A DNA stretch of 64,000 bases, taken from the NCBI GenBank assembly GCA_963170055.1, contig CAUJGJ010000444.1, positions 6,109,118 through 6,173,117 on the forward strand. The letters run 5' to 3'. A program made the position numbers and the translations under genes. This document shows positions 43,987 through 52,725 of the stretch, in pieces (position 1 is the first letter of the stretch; every line of letters starts with the position of its first letter). The notes under the pieces are model-generated. The model was not told where the DNA came from, ran no database searches, and saw only the letters and a list, made by a program, of their open reading frames with translations. This DNA comes from Halisarca cf. caerulea. Its lineage: Eukaryota > Porifera > Demospongiae > Chondrillida > Halisarcidae.

Positions 43987-45009
43987 ATGAGTTATCATCT
44001 TACAAGTTATCAGAGACAGCGAATCGTATCTTTGTACGAAGAGGGAAAGACTATTTCGGACATTATCCGGATTTTCGAGTTGGAAGGAAGAAGAACGTCT
44101 CGCGCCACTGTCAGAAAGTGGGTTTTTCGGTGGAAAACATCTCGTAGATTAGTACACAAACATTGTTCCGGGCGTCGGCAGAAAATTACACCTGAAATGG
44201 CTGAATTTATGGAAAGGAAGATGGAAGAAGATGATGAAATAACCTCTGCAGAGCTCCACAGGCTGATAGCAAGGAATTTTTCCACTGAAATTAGTCCACC
44301 CACAATACGAAGGTTCATTAGAAAGAACTTGGAGTGGGAAGTTGTACGAACCCGGTTTGGCCCAATGATTTCTGATACTAACAAAGTCAAAAGACATGCC
44401 TTTGCCGAGATGTGCATTGAGAAGCGGGACACTTTCGATGATGTCATTTGGTCTGACGAGAGTTCAGTTCAACTAATGCGCCACAGCCAAACAATGAGGG
44501 TAAAGGTTGGAAAGGAACGTGTTCTCAAACCACAAGCAAAACATGCACTTAAGGTACATGTATGGGCAGCTATATCCAAGAATGGGGCCACACACATCTG
44601 CGTATTTGACCAGATCATGGACGGACCACTCTATGTCAAAATATTGGAGAACTTTCTTTTGCCCTTCCTCAGTACAGCATTCCCTGATGGGAATTATCGA
44701 TTCATGCAGGACAACGATCCGAAGCACACGAGTCGTGTTGCGAAGGAGTTTTACGAGAGCAAGGACATTAAGTGGTGGCGAACACCTGCCAGTAGCGCAG
44801 ATCTCAACCCCATTGAACATGTGGGGAGGGAGCTAAAATATTTTATAGCAAGACTGGTTAAACCACTAAATAAAAAAGAGCTAGTAGAAGGAATTACTTT
44901 GTTTTGGAGCCAGAGGATGACACCCGAGAAATGCCGAGCGTATATTGACCATACATTCAAGGTTCTACCTAAAATTGTGGCCAAAGAAGGAGGCATCACA
45001 GGAGAGTGA
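43987..45009 (+). CDS. Tc1/mariner DD34E transposase, intact
   Basis: A 340-residue single-exon frame. Residues 1-50 are a first helix-turn-helix (YQRQRIVSLYEEGKTISDII). A GRR linker and a second winged HTH follow at residues 60-115. The catalytic DDE_3 core has D157 (VIWSDESSVQL), D242 (RFMQDNDPKHTS) and E277 (SADLNPIEH), with 34 residues between the last two, which is the Tc1-type DD34E spacing. The usual tryptophan after NPIEHV is glycine here (HVGREL), while element 2 keeps W. The C-terminus ends GGITGE in both copies. There are no stops or frameshifts, so it is possibly functional. Confidence 0.92.
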   Translation: MSYHLTSYQRQRIVSLYEEGKTISDIIRIFELEGRRTSRATVRKWVFRWKTSRRLVHKHCSGRRQKITPEMAEFMERKMEEDDEITSAELHRLIARNFSTEISPPTIRRFIRKNLEWEVVRTRFGPMISDTNKVKRHAFAEMCIEKRDTFDDVIWSDESSVQLMRHSQTMRVKVGKERVLKPQAKHALKVHVWAAISKNGATHICVFDQIMDGPLYVKILENFLLPFLSTAFPDGNYRFMQDNDPKHTSRVAKEFYESKDIKWWRTPASSADLNPIEHVGRELKYFIARLVKPLNKKELVEGITLFWSQRMTPEKCRAYIDHTFKVLPKIVAKEGGITGE

Positions 45010-45121
45010 TTAAGGCTTATAATATTATATTATTTTTGGTATCAGAAATTTTCTATAACATATTCTTATTACTATGTATTAATTAAAAATATATTATTAA
45101 TATGTAATAAGGTTGTAACGG

Positions 45122-46393
45122 TTAAGTAACATTGAATGTTGCTCTATTGAGCTGGCGGCAGCTACTATCTATTGCTAGTCTGTAAGGCCGCCATACATCC
45201 TCCTCTTTTTGTCCTGGATGGACTGGATAAATAGCATATATTGCCTCCTTAATTGCTGCCAGTCTCCGTGGGGATAACGGTCTTTTATTGCATTTCCCAG
45301 CACAGTTGGACCTAGCCCTCTCTTTCCTTGAGTAGGACCTCTTGGCTAGCTGCACGGCCAGATTAACCTGTGAGTTGGCTGTTTTGTATGCTTCAGAAAT
45401 AACCTCTTCCTTGAACAATAATGGTGAAACAGAGTCTGCATAGTTCTGAAAAACCTTGTCCAAGTCAAACTGCTCATTGGCATCATCACACTGTGTGACA
45501 TCAGCATGCTGGGTGGAAGAGCTCCCTTGGTGTGATGGGTTTAGGGTGGAGGACAAGTATTGTGGAGTGTGTGGAATGGATGGAGGGCATGAATACACGG
45601 ATGGTCTGGGTGGGTACGTAGTACAAGGTGGGGGGACACATGGAGAATATGGCAAGTATTGAGGCTGAACAGGTGGGTAAGGGGTGGGAGCAGGTGGACA
45701 TACATATGAGGGGTAAAGGGTGGGAGCAGGTAGGTGTATATGTGTTGGTGAAGGGTAATGTGTGGGAACAGGTGTGTGTGCATACAAAGGGTAAGGGGTG
45801 GGAGCAGGTGGGTGTACATGTGAAGGGTAATGGGTAGGAGCAGGTGGGTGTACATGTGAAGGGTAACAGGTAGGAGCAGGTAGGTGTGCACCTGAAGGGC
45901 AATGGGTAGGACCAGGTGGGTGTACATGTGAAGGGTAATGGGTGGGAGCAGGTGGGTGTGCACCTGAAGGGCAATGAGTGGGAGTAGGTGGTTGTACATG
46001 TGAAGGGTAATGGGTGGGAGCAGGTGGGTGTGCACCCGAAGGGCAATGAGTGGGAGTTGGTGGTTGTACATGTGAAGGGTAATGGGTGGGAGTAGATGGG
46101 TGTACATGTGAAGGATAAAGGATGGGAGCAGGTGGGTGTATACATGATGTGTAAGGGGTAGAAGCGGGTGGGTGTGATGAAAATTGTGTCTGGCGACATG
46201 GCGAAAGGGAACTATGTAATGAGAGAGGAGAGGGTGGGCTGTTAGATGCATGCAATGGTAAATGAGAGGGAGTATGAGGAGATGAGAAAAGAAGAGGAGA
46301 AATTGGACTACTAGGTGGTGGAGTAGAAGATGGAGATAGGTGGTCAGTAACATGTTGATTATTCAGGGTGTTGGTGATCTCAGTCAATGCCAT
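45122..46393 (-). CDS. proline-rich BEN-domain protein of element 1
   Basis: A 423-residue frame from the ATG at 46393. The first 300 residues are proline/serine/histidine-rich, with an 11-12 residue repeat (HYPSHVHPPAPT) encoded by a DNA minisatellite. The last 95 residues form a BEN domain: NLAVQLAKRSYSRKERARSN, a basic KRPLSPRRLAAIKEAIYAIY segment, and WRPYRLAIDSSCRQLNR. BEN domains bind DNA and mediate protein contacts in chromatin factors and some viruses. The start overlaps the upstream frame (46384-46818) by 10 bases in a different frame. The two may be joined by splicing or a lost base, or be separate. Convergent with the transposase, 112 bp between stops. Confidence 0.8.
   Translation of the reverse strand: MALTEITNTLNNQHVTDHLSPSSTPPPSSPISPLLFSSPHTPSHLPLHASNSPPSPLSLHSSLSPCRQTQFSSHPPASTPYTSCIHPPAPILYPSHVHPSTPTHYPSHVQPPTPTHCPSGAHPPAPTHYPSHVQPPTPTHCPSGAHPPAPTHYPSHVHPPGPTHCPSGAHLPAPTCYPSHVHPPAPTHYPSHVHPPAPTPYPLYAHTPVPTHYPSPTHIHLPAPTLYPSYVCPPAPTPYPPVQPQYLPYSPCVPPPCTTYPPRPSVYSCPPSIPHTPQYLSSTLNPSHQGSSSTQHADVTQCDDANEQFDLDKVFQNYADSVSPLLFKEEVISEAYKTANSQVNLAVQLAKRSYSRKERARSNCAGKCNKRPLSPRRLAAIKEAIYAIYPVHPGQKEEDVWRPYRLAIDSSCRQLNRATFNVT
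45660..46160. repeat. 36-bp coding minisatellite
   Basis: Imperfect units such as GGTGGGTGTACATGTGAAGG followed by GTAATGGGTGGGAGCA encode the proline/histidine repeat of the BEN protein. Confidence 0.85.
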
Positions 46394-46818
46394 TCTATAG
46401 ATTGAACATCTTCTGCTCTTACTTCAGCTTCTTCTGGCATTTTTCCAAAAGACTTCGCAGGTGAACCAGACCCCAACCACAGCGGTTTGCTCGCTGCTAT
46501 CTTTACTCCAGTACGCCTCGAATTATGTATTTTTGCACAGCAAATTGAAGCCTTGGTCTTTAAGGCTGTTGGATTCTTCTTCTTGCTGTTTTGTATAACA
46601 CCCGCGTTTCGGGGGATATTCTTCTTTGGAGGTTGCCAGTCCAACATGTCCACGACGGTCGCCCGATAGCGACGAGAACCTAGTTTAACCACAATTTCGT
46701 CCTCTTGTTTGGTCTGGGCGAGGTCTCCCAAAATGTGCTTCACATTTACTCGGTGAATCATCCCCTCATCTTTGGATTCCAACCATTTCACTTCGATTTC
46801 GTTCCTTCTTCGAGCCAT
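46384..46818 (-). CDS. SH3/Tudor-like small frame of element 1
   Basis: A 144-residue frame from the ATG at 46818. Residues 1-62 form a beta-rich module (IEVKWLESKDEG, RVNVKHILGD, IVVKLGSRRYRATVVDMLDW), the pattern of Tudor/SH3-like barrels seen at the start of some BEN-domain proteins. A basic tail follows. Homologous modules are at 47313-47582 in element 2 and 56600-56791. I infer that it is the N-terminal part of the BEN protein, or its partner. Confidence 0.65.
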   Translation of the reverse strand: MARRRNEIEVKWLESKDEGMIHRVNVKHILGDLAQTKQEDEIVVKLGSRRYRATVVDMLDWQPPKKNIPRNAGVIQNSKKKNPTALKTKASICCAKIHNSRRTGVKIAASKPLWLGSGSPAKSFGKMPEEAEVRAEDVQSIEWH

Positions 46819-46904
46819 TCGAATCTTTTTCTTATCTCAGACAACGCTTCACACGACAAGCGACACATTCGATGCTTTCCGAATAGGTGTTAATAGTTTA
46901 CAAT

Positions 46905-46931
46905 ACTCGCGAGTACTCGCGAGTACTCGCG
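46905..46931. repeat. right subterminal palindromic iterons
   Basis: Identical iterons to 43835-43861, 64 bp from the right end. Confidence 0.9.
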
Positions 46932-46997
46932 GACGTCCTCGAAACAAGCGCGTGCGATGCTCGTTTTAATGGTAACATAATTTTAATCAGCACTGTA

Positions 46998-47077
46998 CTT
47001 GGCAGAGCAGACGAACATCTATGCTGCACAGAAGGGCACTGCATCATGGACTGATGTCTCAGAGGAGGAGATGAAGC
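46998..47077 (+). pseudogene. piggyBac 2 transposase, middle piece
   Basis: It encodes LAEQTNIYAAQKGTASWTDV then SEEEMKL, which bridges FKY (43773) and the FVGIQLATGIVHLP-type text at 50446. It is only 82 bp long including the TA duplications and is trapped between the two Tc1 insertions. Confidence 0.8.
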
Positions 47078-47122
47078 TACAGTGGTGATCATAATTAATA
47101 ATACCACGAAATGCGTGTGACA

Positions 47123-47154
47123 CTTGTGTACACAAGTGTACACAAGTGTACACG
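47123..47154. repeat. left subterminal palindromic iterons of element 2
   Basis: Three 10-bp repeats of TGTACACAAG, including the perfect palindrome CTTGTGTACACAAG, about 43 bp inside the left end. Confidence 0.85.
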
Positions 47155-47312
47155 CGCGTGTAAATTCCATACACGCACTAATTGGCAGCACGTTAACGCC
47201 GTCGACGTGATAATACTCTGCTAATTTTCAGTCGAAATACTGCCAAATCTTTTTGGACTTTATAAAGCGTCGGGTCTCAAGCCATCTTATTTTGTCCGAA
47301 AAAGGAGGAGCG

Positions 47313-47582
47313 ATGTCTAAAAACGAGATTTTTGTTAACTGGATTGACACCGGTGAAGGAGACTCGCGCGTGAATGTTAAACATATCGTAAACAAAGAAA
47401 ATATTGAAGTTGGAGCTATCGTTAAGGCCAAATTCAACGGGAAGTTGTACAGAGCAGCCGTCCTTGACCTACTCCACTGGAAAAAGAAGAAAACGACGAA
47501 AGGGCTTTCCACCCGAAATGCCAGCCGAAACTTTCCGCAACGAGGACGAGATTCTATCAGTTTGGGTCCAAAACGTGGTTGA
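47313..47582 (+). pseudogene. SH3/Tudor-like frame of element 2
   Basis: It begins MSKNEIFVNWIDTGEGDSRV, then NVKHIVN and KAKFNGKLYRAAVLDLLHW, matching the element 1 module at the same relative position. After the tryptophan the frame is doubtful. An in-frame TGA at 47580 separates it from the BEN frame starting at 47604, which is in the same frame, so one fused protein is plausible ancestrally. Confidence 0.6.
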
Positions 47583-47603
47583 AGAAAGACAAACGTTCCC
47601 CTT

Positions 47604-48810
47604 ATGACCAGCTGTTCACCAGCACAACCAACAACAGTCCAAGTACTGGAATCCAATACTCAAGAAGACGTTCCAGCAGCAGATTGTGAGTTGGTCATTT
47701 TCCCTGATGACGTATCGACCGAACATCAGTACACTACTTCCGGATCGTGGGCTGAAGAACAATTGCCAGACCATGTGCCTGAAGGAGACACCAACAACCG
47801 CAATAACTCTGATCTTGTACCTTCATTGATTACTGTAGACCCCATTTCTCCTGTGCATGCGCTTTATTCACCCTCACAGATTGTATCCCCATCATCTCCT
47901 GTTTGTACTCCTCCTTGTTCCCAACCAGATCTCATCACAAGCACTCCAATTAATAGTAGCATGCATTGTGCACCCCATACACGTAGATCATTGTATATGC
48001 ACTCAGCTCCACAATCTGCAACACACAATGCCTTTCATTATCTTCCACATAATCTCTCTCATCCTCCACAGCTAAACACCTTCACTAATCACTCAGTGTA
48101 TACTCAACTTCCACCATACCCTAGTACCATTTGCTCAGCACACTATCCCAGTTGCCATTTGCCACACCCATGTCATATGGGTTTCCATACATCACTTCCA
48201 TCACACCATCATAGGTTGTCTTCACCGCATCCATCAAATTTTCATAGTTGCTGTTCACCATACACGTCACATTCAGTCCATAACACCCTCCACACACCTG
48301 TCCCACCCCCACCGTGCAACTGTCATACACCGTGCGCTTACCCATCACAACAATTGCAGTACTGTCACTCATCTCTTCCTTCACCAATTGTCACTCGTAC
48401 TAACACTGGGTCCATTGATGGTGAAACACATCAGCGTATATCATTTGAAGATGCTGGACCAGGTCAAGATGGTCAGGAAATGAAGGTAGTCAGGGAGATG
48501 TTTGATGACTACAATGAAGGATATCAAGGAGAATGTCCTCACAGAATGCTTCAAAAAAGCAACATCAAAGCACAATTTGGCCGTGCACATTGCAAAGCGG
48601 TGCTTCACAAAGGCAGAGCGAATGACTTCGAACAGCTCTGGTCAGCTGAACAAGAAGAAGTTGTCTCCTCGCAGAATGGCTGCTATCAAGAAAGCAGTAT
48701 ATAAAGTATATCCAGTGAGGCCTGCTGAAAGTGAGGATGAAGCATGGAAAGAATTCAGGAGAGCTATAGACTGCAGTTCTAGGCAATTAGTTAGGTATAG
48801 AAGAAACTGA
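47604..48810 (+). pseudogene. proline-rich BEN-domain protein of element 2
   Basis: An N-terminal acidic part (DCELVIFPDDVSTEHQ) is followed by a long proline/serine/histidine/tyrosine-rich region without the regular repeat of element 1. A frameshift near 48527 precedes the BEN domain. In the shifted frame it reads HNLAVHIAKRCFTKAERMTS, KKLSPRRMAAIKKAVYKVYP and WKEFRRAIDCSSRQLVRY to the stop at 48810. The match with element 1 is strongest in the BEN domain. Convergent with the element's transposase. Confidence 0.75.
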
Positions 48811-49281
48811 ACTATCCTTAGGCTATTCTATTGCAAGGCTTATATTGAGTATCATGTAATCAGTTCAACAATGGCATGAATCATATTTTCAACAACTGCA
48901 TAGTAGTCATAGGTGATTTGTCTTGTAGCAGTTTAAGATTTACTGTTATTGGCAAACAGCTGTCTTATCTTGACTCACTATGATCTGGTGGATCCAAATA
49001 CATAATATTATTTATTATTTCAACAACAGCTGGACTATAAACATTGTCTTAATATAATTGGTGAACAGCTTGGGAATGAATTAATCTGTTCAATGACATT
49101 AGGATTTACAAGGAATAAGAAAAATCTTATGCTGTATTACGATGAAAATGAAACATTACATTCTAGTGAAAATAATGCCTTGTACATAAAAAAACAAAGT
49201 AATATGAAATTCAATATTAAAAACAGTTATACACTGCATAAAACTTATATATCATGCACACAACATAGTCAAATTGAATTA
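48811..49281. other. convergent 3' spacer of element 2
   Basis: AT-rich sequence between the BEN and transposase stop codons, with no gene seen. Confidence 0.5.
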
Positions 49282-50309
49282 TTACTGACCAGTAATACCT
49301 CCTTCTTTAGCCACTATAACTGGGAGAACTTTGGGTGTATGTGATATGTAAGTAATACATTTGTCCACGGTCATACGTGTTCTCCAAAACCTCTTGATCC
49401 CTTCCACCAGCTCGCTCTTTGTTGTTGGCTTCACCCACCGTGCAAGGAAATATTTCAATTCGTGCCAAACTCTCTCAATAGGATTGATGTCAGCACTGGA
49501 AGCCGGTGTTACCCACCAATTGATCCCTGCGTCTTTGTAGTATTCCTTGGCCTTCCTACTCGTATGCTTTGGATCGCTATCCTGCATGAAGCGGTACTGT
49601 CCATCTGGGAAGTGTTCCTTGAGAAAGGGCTCCAGGTTACTTTTGAGAATCTCAATGTAGAGATTTGCATCCATGATGGAGTCGAATATGCAGATCTTTG
49701 TCACTCCACGCTTTGAAATAACTGCCCAAACATTGACTTTCAAAGCATGCTTTGGTGTGGGCTTGTCTATTTGTACATGCATGTAATGAACATGTCTTCG
49801 CAGTTGAACACAACTCTCATCCGTCCAGATAACGTCATCAAAGTTGTCTCCACACTCAATGCAACATTGAGCAAACTCCACTCTTTTGCTTTGTTCACAT
49901 CTCTAATCATAGGTCCTAAACGAGTGTGTACAACTTTTCATTTCAATTCTCTTCGTAGAAAGCCTCTTATGGTCGATGCAGCGATGGTAACACCAAAATT
50001 TTTTGATACAAGATAGGACAGTTCGCGAGAAGAAAGTTCATCATCCTTCTCTAAACTTTCGTTGAGGAATGCAGCAATGTCTTCTACAATGCGAGGCCGC
50101 CTTCCAGCACATCCGGCGTCTTCCAGACCTTGTTTCATTTCCCAGCGATATATCCACCTTCTGATTGTAGCCTTGGTTGTTGTAAGGCCTTCTTCCTTCA
50201 AAATGTCAACAATCTCGGCCAGCGACTTACCTTCCGTGTTTAAAAACACGATTCTACGACGAAAATAAGCTGATAAGCGAGCAGGCATTTTCCTTCGAAC
50301 TTGATACAC
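49282..50309 (-). pseudogene. Tc1/mariner transposase of element 2, broken
   Basis: The N-terminal half runs 50309-49938: HTH with YFRRRIVFLNTEGKSLAEIV and a GRR linker. A TGA follows at a position that is tryptophan in element 1 (LEWEVV against LK.KVV). A frameshift in the next 50 bases restores the frame at EFAQCCIECGDNFDDVIWTD. The catalytic set is kept: D in VIWTDES, D in RFMQDSDPKHTS, E in SADINPIERVW, again 34 residues apart. It ends GGITGQ at 49282. Confidence 0.88.
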
Positions 50310-50355
50310 TCTAAACTAACACGTGCGGTTTAACCTTAGAACGTGACAATTGTTG

Positions 50356-50419
50356 CGTGTACACTCGTGTACATCCGTGCATACACTCGTGTACGCAGGT
50401 GTTAAACGCGTGTACAAAG
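50356..50419. repeat. right subterminal iterons of element 2
   Basis: Four or five CGTGTAC-type words on the two strands (GTGTACACTCGTGTAC and CGTGTACGC among them), less regular than the left side. Confidence 0.65.
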
Positions 50420-50445
50420 GTCTATTAATTATGATCACCACAGTA

Positions 50446-51711
50446 TTTGTGGGAATACAGCTGGCAACTGGAATTGTGCACCTTCCTTCAATGCAAGACT
50501 ATTGGAGCACAAACCCGCTGGTAGGGATTCCAGGTATAGTGGGAGGGATGACAAGGGATAGATTCCGTGCCATCTTGAGTTGTCTGCATGTCAATGACAA
50601 CAGTGCAGCACCAGCAAGAGGCACACCAGGGTACAACAGGTTGTACAAAGTACGGCCTCTTTTAGAAGCCATCATCAAAACTACACAGGCATCATACATC
50701 CTGCACCAGGACGTCTCTGTGGACGAGGCAATGGTACTCTTCAAGGGCAGGAGCACCTTGAAGCAGTATATGCCCATGAAGCCCACAAAGCGAGGATTCA
50801 AGTGCTGGTGCCTCTGTGATGCACGCAATGGACTGATGTACAATGTCGATGTGTACCAGGGGGCTGGGGAAGGCTCAGGCACAGATGGTTTAGGTGCAGC
50901 AGTTGTGAAGCGTATGCTGGAACCTGTCTATGACAGGAACCACTATGTATACGTGGATAACTTTTTTTCAAGCATTGCATTGGCCAAAGCCCTTCGTGAC
51001 CGGAAAAGGTACACCACAGGCACGATACGCACTAACCGTAGTGGGTGGCCCTCCTCCCTGAAGGACATCAAAGGCATGGCAAAAGCTATGCAAAGGGGCG
51101 AAAGCAAATCCATCATGGTTGATGGTGTGGAATGCCTTGTTTGGAAGGATAACAAGGTTGTTCCTTTGGTGAACAACATAAGTGATCCTAACAAACAATC
51201 CATGGTTCCATGCCGCAACAAAGATGGGACAAGGTCACAAATTTCTTGCCCTGAAAGTGTTAAGTAGTATAATGCCTTTATGGGAGGGGTGGACATGTTT
51301 GATTCACGAAGGAAAACTTATTCCTGCTCCAGAAAATCCAAAAAGTGGTGGATGCGCCTTTTCTATTTCCTTCTGGACGGCACGGTTACCAACGCGTACA
51401 TCTTGTACAAAGAAATATGCAGAACAAAACCATTAACGATGAAGAATTTCCTTCTGAAGCTTGCAGAACATCTCTTAGGATCCGCTAGCACCCGGAAATG
51501 TAATGCCATCCAAGAAGCTCCACCAGCAAGATGACTCCACGAACGACATTTCGTGGATCGTCTTGACCGTCAACAGCAATGCCGAGTCTGCAAGGAAAGA
51601 CGACGAACAACATATTGTTGCAAGGACTGTTGTTCTCAGGAGCCCATTCCTCTTTGCCCAACGGTATGCTTCCGAATTTATCACACAGAAGAGAACTATC
51701 GACAAACGTAA
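50446..51711 (+). pseudogene. piggyBac 2 transposase, C-terminal piece
   Basis: It contains the DDE_Tnp_1_7 core: DVSVDEAMVLFKGRS (first Asp), HYVYVDNFFSS (second) and FMGGVDMFDSRRKTYSCSR (third). The cysteine-rich tail has CRVCKERRR, YCCKDCC and LCPTVCFRIYHT up to TAA at 51709. Two in-frame stops break it: TAG at 51265, where piggyBac 1 has leucine (VKLYN), and TGA at 51532. Catalytic residues are kept, so inactivation was through stops and the two Tc1 insertions. Confidence 0.88.
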
Positions 51712-51732
51712 ATAAAATATGTTTGCTTACGC

Positions 51733-52079
51733 CACATCGATCATTACAGAGATCAAACACTTCAAACACTTCGGTAAGGGCAATATGCGATTACGTCACA
51801 GCTCATGTCACATTACTATCATGTGATAATCGGCCCTTAGCTAAGCAAATCCTTCTTGCAAAATCCCATGTCGTCAAGTAAATCAGCGGATCAACGTAGA
51901 AAGCTTCTGAGTGTTTTATTGTGATCTATATCGATCGCTTCAACTTTTCACCGATGGGGATTTTGATGCCGCTAGTTTCCAAAGAGTTATTGCTGGTTAT
52001 TTTAGTACATTTTTAGGGGCTGCCACAGGCAGCCCCTATATTGTTTTCATTTGGACTTCCGGTGTGTAACGCTCGTCCG

Positions 52080-52110
<31 letters not shown>

Positions 52111-52725
52111 GGATTTGAAGAAAAGTCTTCTAATAGAGAATTTATATAATAGTAATAGAGAAGTATGAATTTATACAGGAATGAGTTATAGGAACTGTTT
52201 TGAAAACAATTGCCAAACATGGCAATTGTTTTCAAAACAATCGTCCAGTTACAATAAACAGTATGTTCAATGAATGTTCAGCTGTGCACTTACACTCCAA
52301 TGCTTTGCAAGTGATTCGAGTGCGTGGGGCGGCAGCCCCCACGAGTTTTTAACTCGAATTACTTGTTAGCATTTGTTGATTATCTTGAAAACAATTTCAG
52401 TAAACAAAATCCCCATCGGTAGAATATTGGGTAGCCTTATTAGGGACAGTTTAGTCCATATTCTGTGTCTCTAGGCCTAAGTTTCGATTTACTTGAGAGG
52501 AATAACTGCTAAATACAGCTGCTCGGAAAAGAAGCGAATATTGGAACAATTGACGGAAAATTTGGTCGAAAAATAGTTAAATGTATAGCTTAAATGTGTT
52601 CATACAGTCTTAATCTCGTTGCTTGCCATTTCTGATATGCATAAGAGAGAAAAGCAAATTTGTTAGTAACAAAATTGCCGACTTTTGGAAGCCATTCAAG
52701 TGCGAATGGACATGTCCCACATGCG
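51733..52725. mobile_element. GGACATGTCC-type MITE, copy 2 (left part missing)
   Basis: Homologous to 14284-14930, starting at GCTTACGCC.CATCGATCAT and ending at the same terminus TGGACATGTCCCACATGCG (52725). The left 550 bp seen in copy 1 are absent; piggyBac 2 adjoins instead. A hairpin-A element has inserted at 52017. Confidence 0.8.
52017..52365 (+). mobile_element. hairpin-A element (349 bp), copy 1
   Basis: Comparison with the uninterrupted sequence at 14560-14600 defines the insertion exactly, with TTAG duplicated (52013-52016 and 52366-52369). The left end is a hairpin, GGGGCTGCCACAGGCAGCCC. Then come a TA array (52080-52106), a central palindrome (TTTTGAAAACAATTGCC and inverse), and a right-end double hairpin (outer GATTCGAGT/ACTCGAATT, inner GTGGGGC/GCCCCCAC). 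It contains the ETS-like word ACTTCCGGTGTG. No gene. Confidence 0.88.

Larger units (their letters stand above)
43774..46995 (+). mobile_element. Tc1/mariner element with accessory BEN gene (element 1)
   Basis: A 3222-bp element with inverted ends CAGTGCTGATTAAAATTATG plus TTACCAT (27 bp perfect), and TA on both sides (43772-43773 and 46996-46997). It encodes an intact plus-strand Tc1-type transposase. Convergently, on the minus strand, it encodes a small SH3/Tudor-like frame and a proline-rich BEN-domain frame. Mirror-image iterons (ACTCGCGAGT) lie about 60 bp inside each end. Most Tc1/mariner elements are 1.3-2.4 kb and carry one gene, so this layout is unusual. Confidence 0.88.
47080..50443 (-). 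mobile_element. Tc1/mariner element with accessory BEN gene (element 2)
   Basis: A 3364-bp element with inverted ends CAGTGGTGATCATAATTAAT (20-bp core) and TA duplications at 47078-47079 and 50444-50445. The gene content equals element 1 but inverted: the transposase is on the minus strand and the Tudor-like and BEN frames on the plus. The subterminal iterons have a different sequence (TGTACACAAG). The copies are too diverged at DNA level to be one recent burst. All its genes carry breaks. Confidence 0.87.
42930..51711 (+). mobile_element. piggyBac element 2, dead, split by two Tc1/mariner elements
   Basis: The left end is TTAA (42926-42929) followed by CCTTTTAACATCC, similar to the piggyBac 1 end. 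The transposase is present in three pieces: 43310-43773, 46998-47077 and 50446-51711. Removing 43774-46995 and 47080-50443, with one TA each, rejoins the frame. The 3' end of the element is not found; after the stop at 51711 the sequence runs into a MITE homologous to 14284-14930. Confidence 0.85.

Noticed and set aside
45501..46353. Two other minus-strand frames of 230-270 codons over the minisatellite
   Set aside because: They are out-of-frame readings of the repeat; only the frame ending in the BEN domain is supported.
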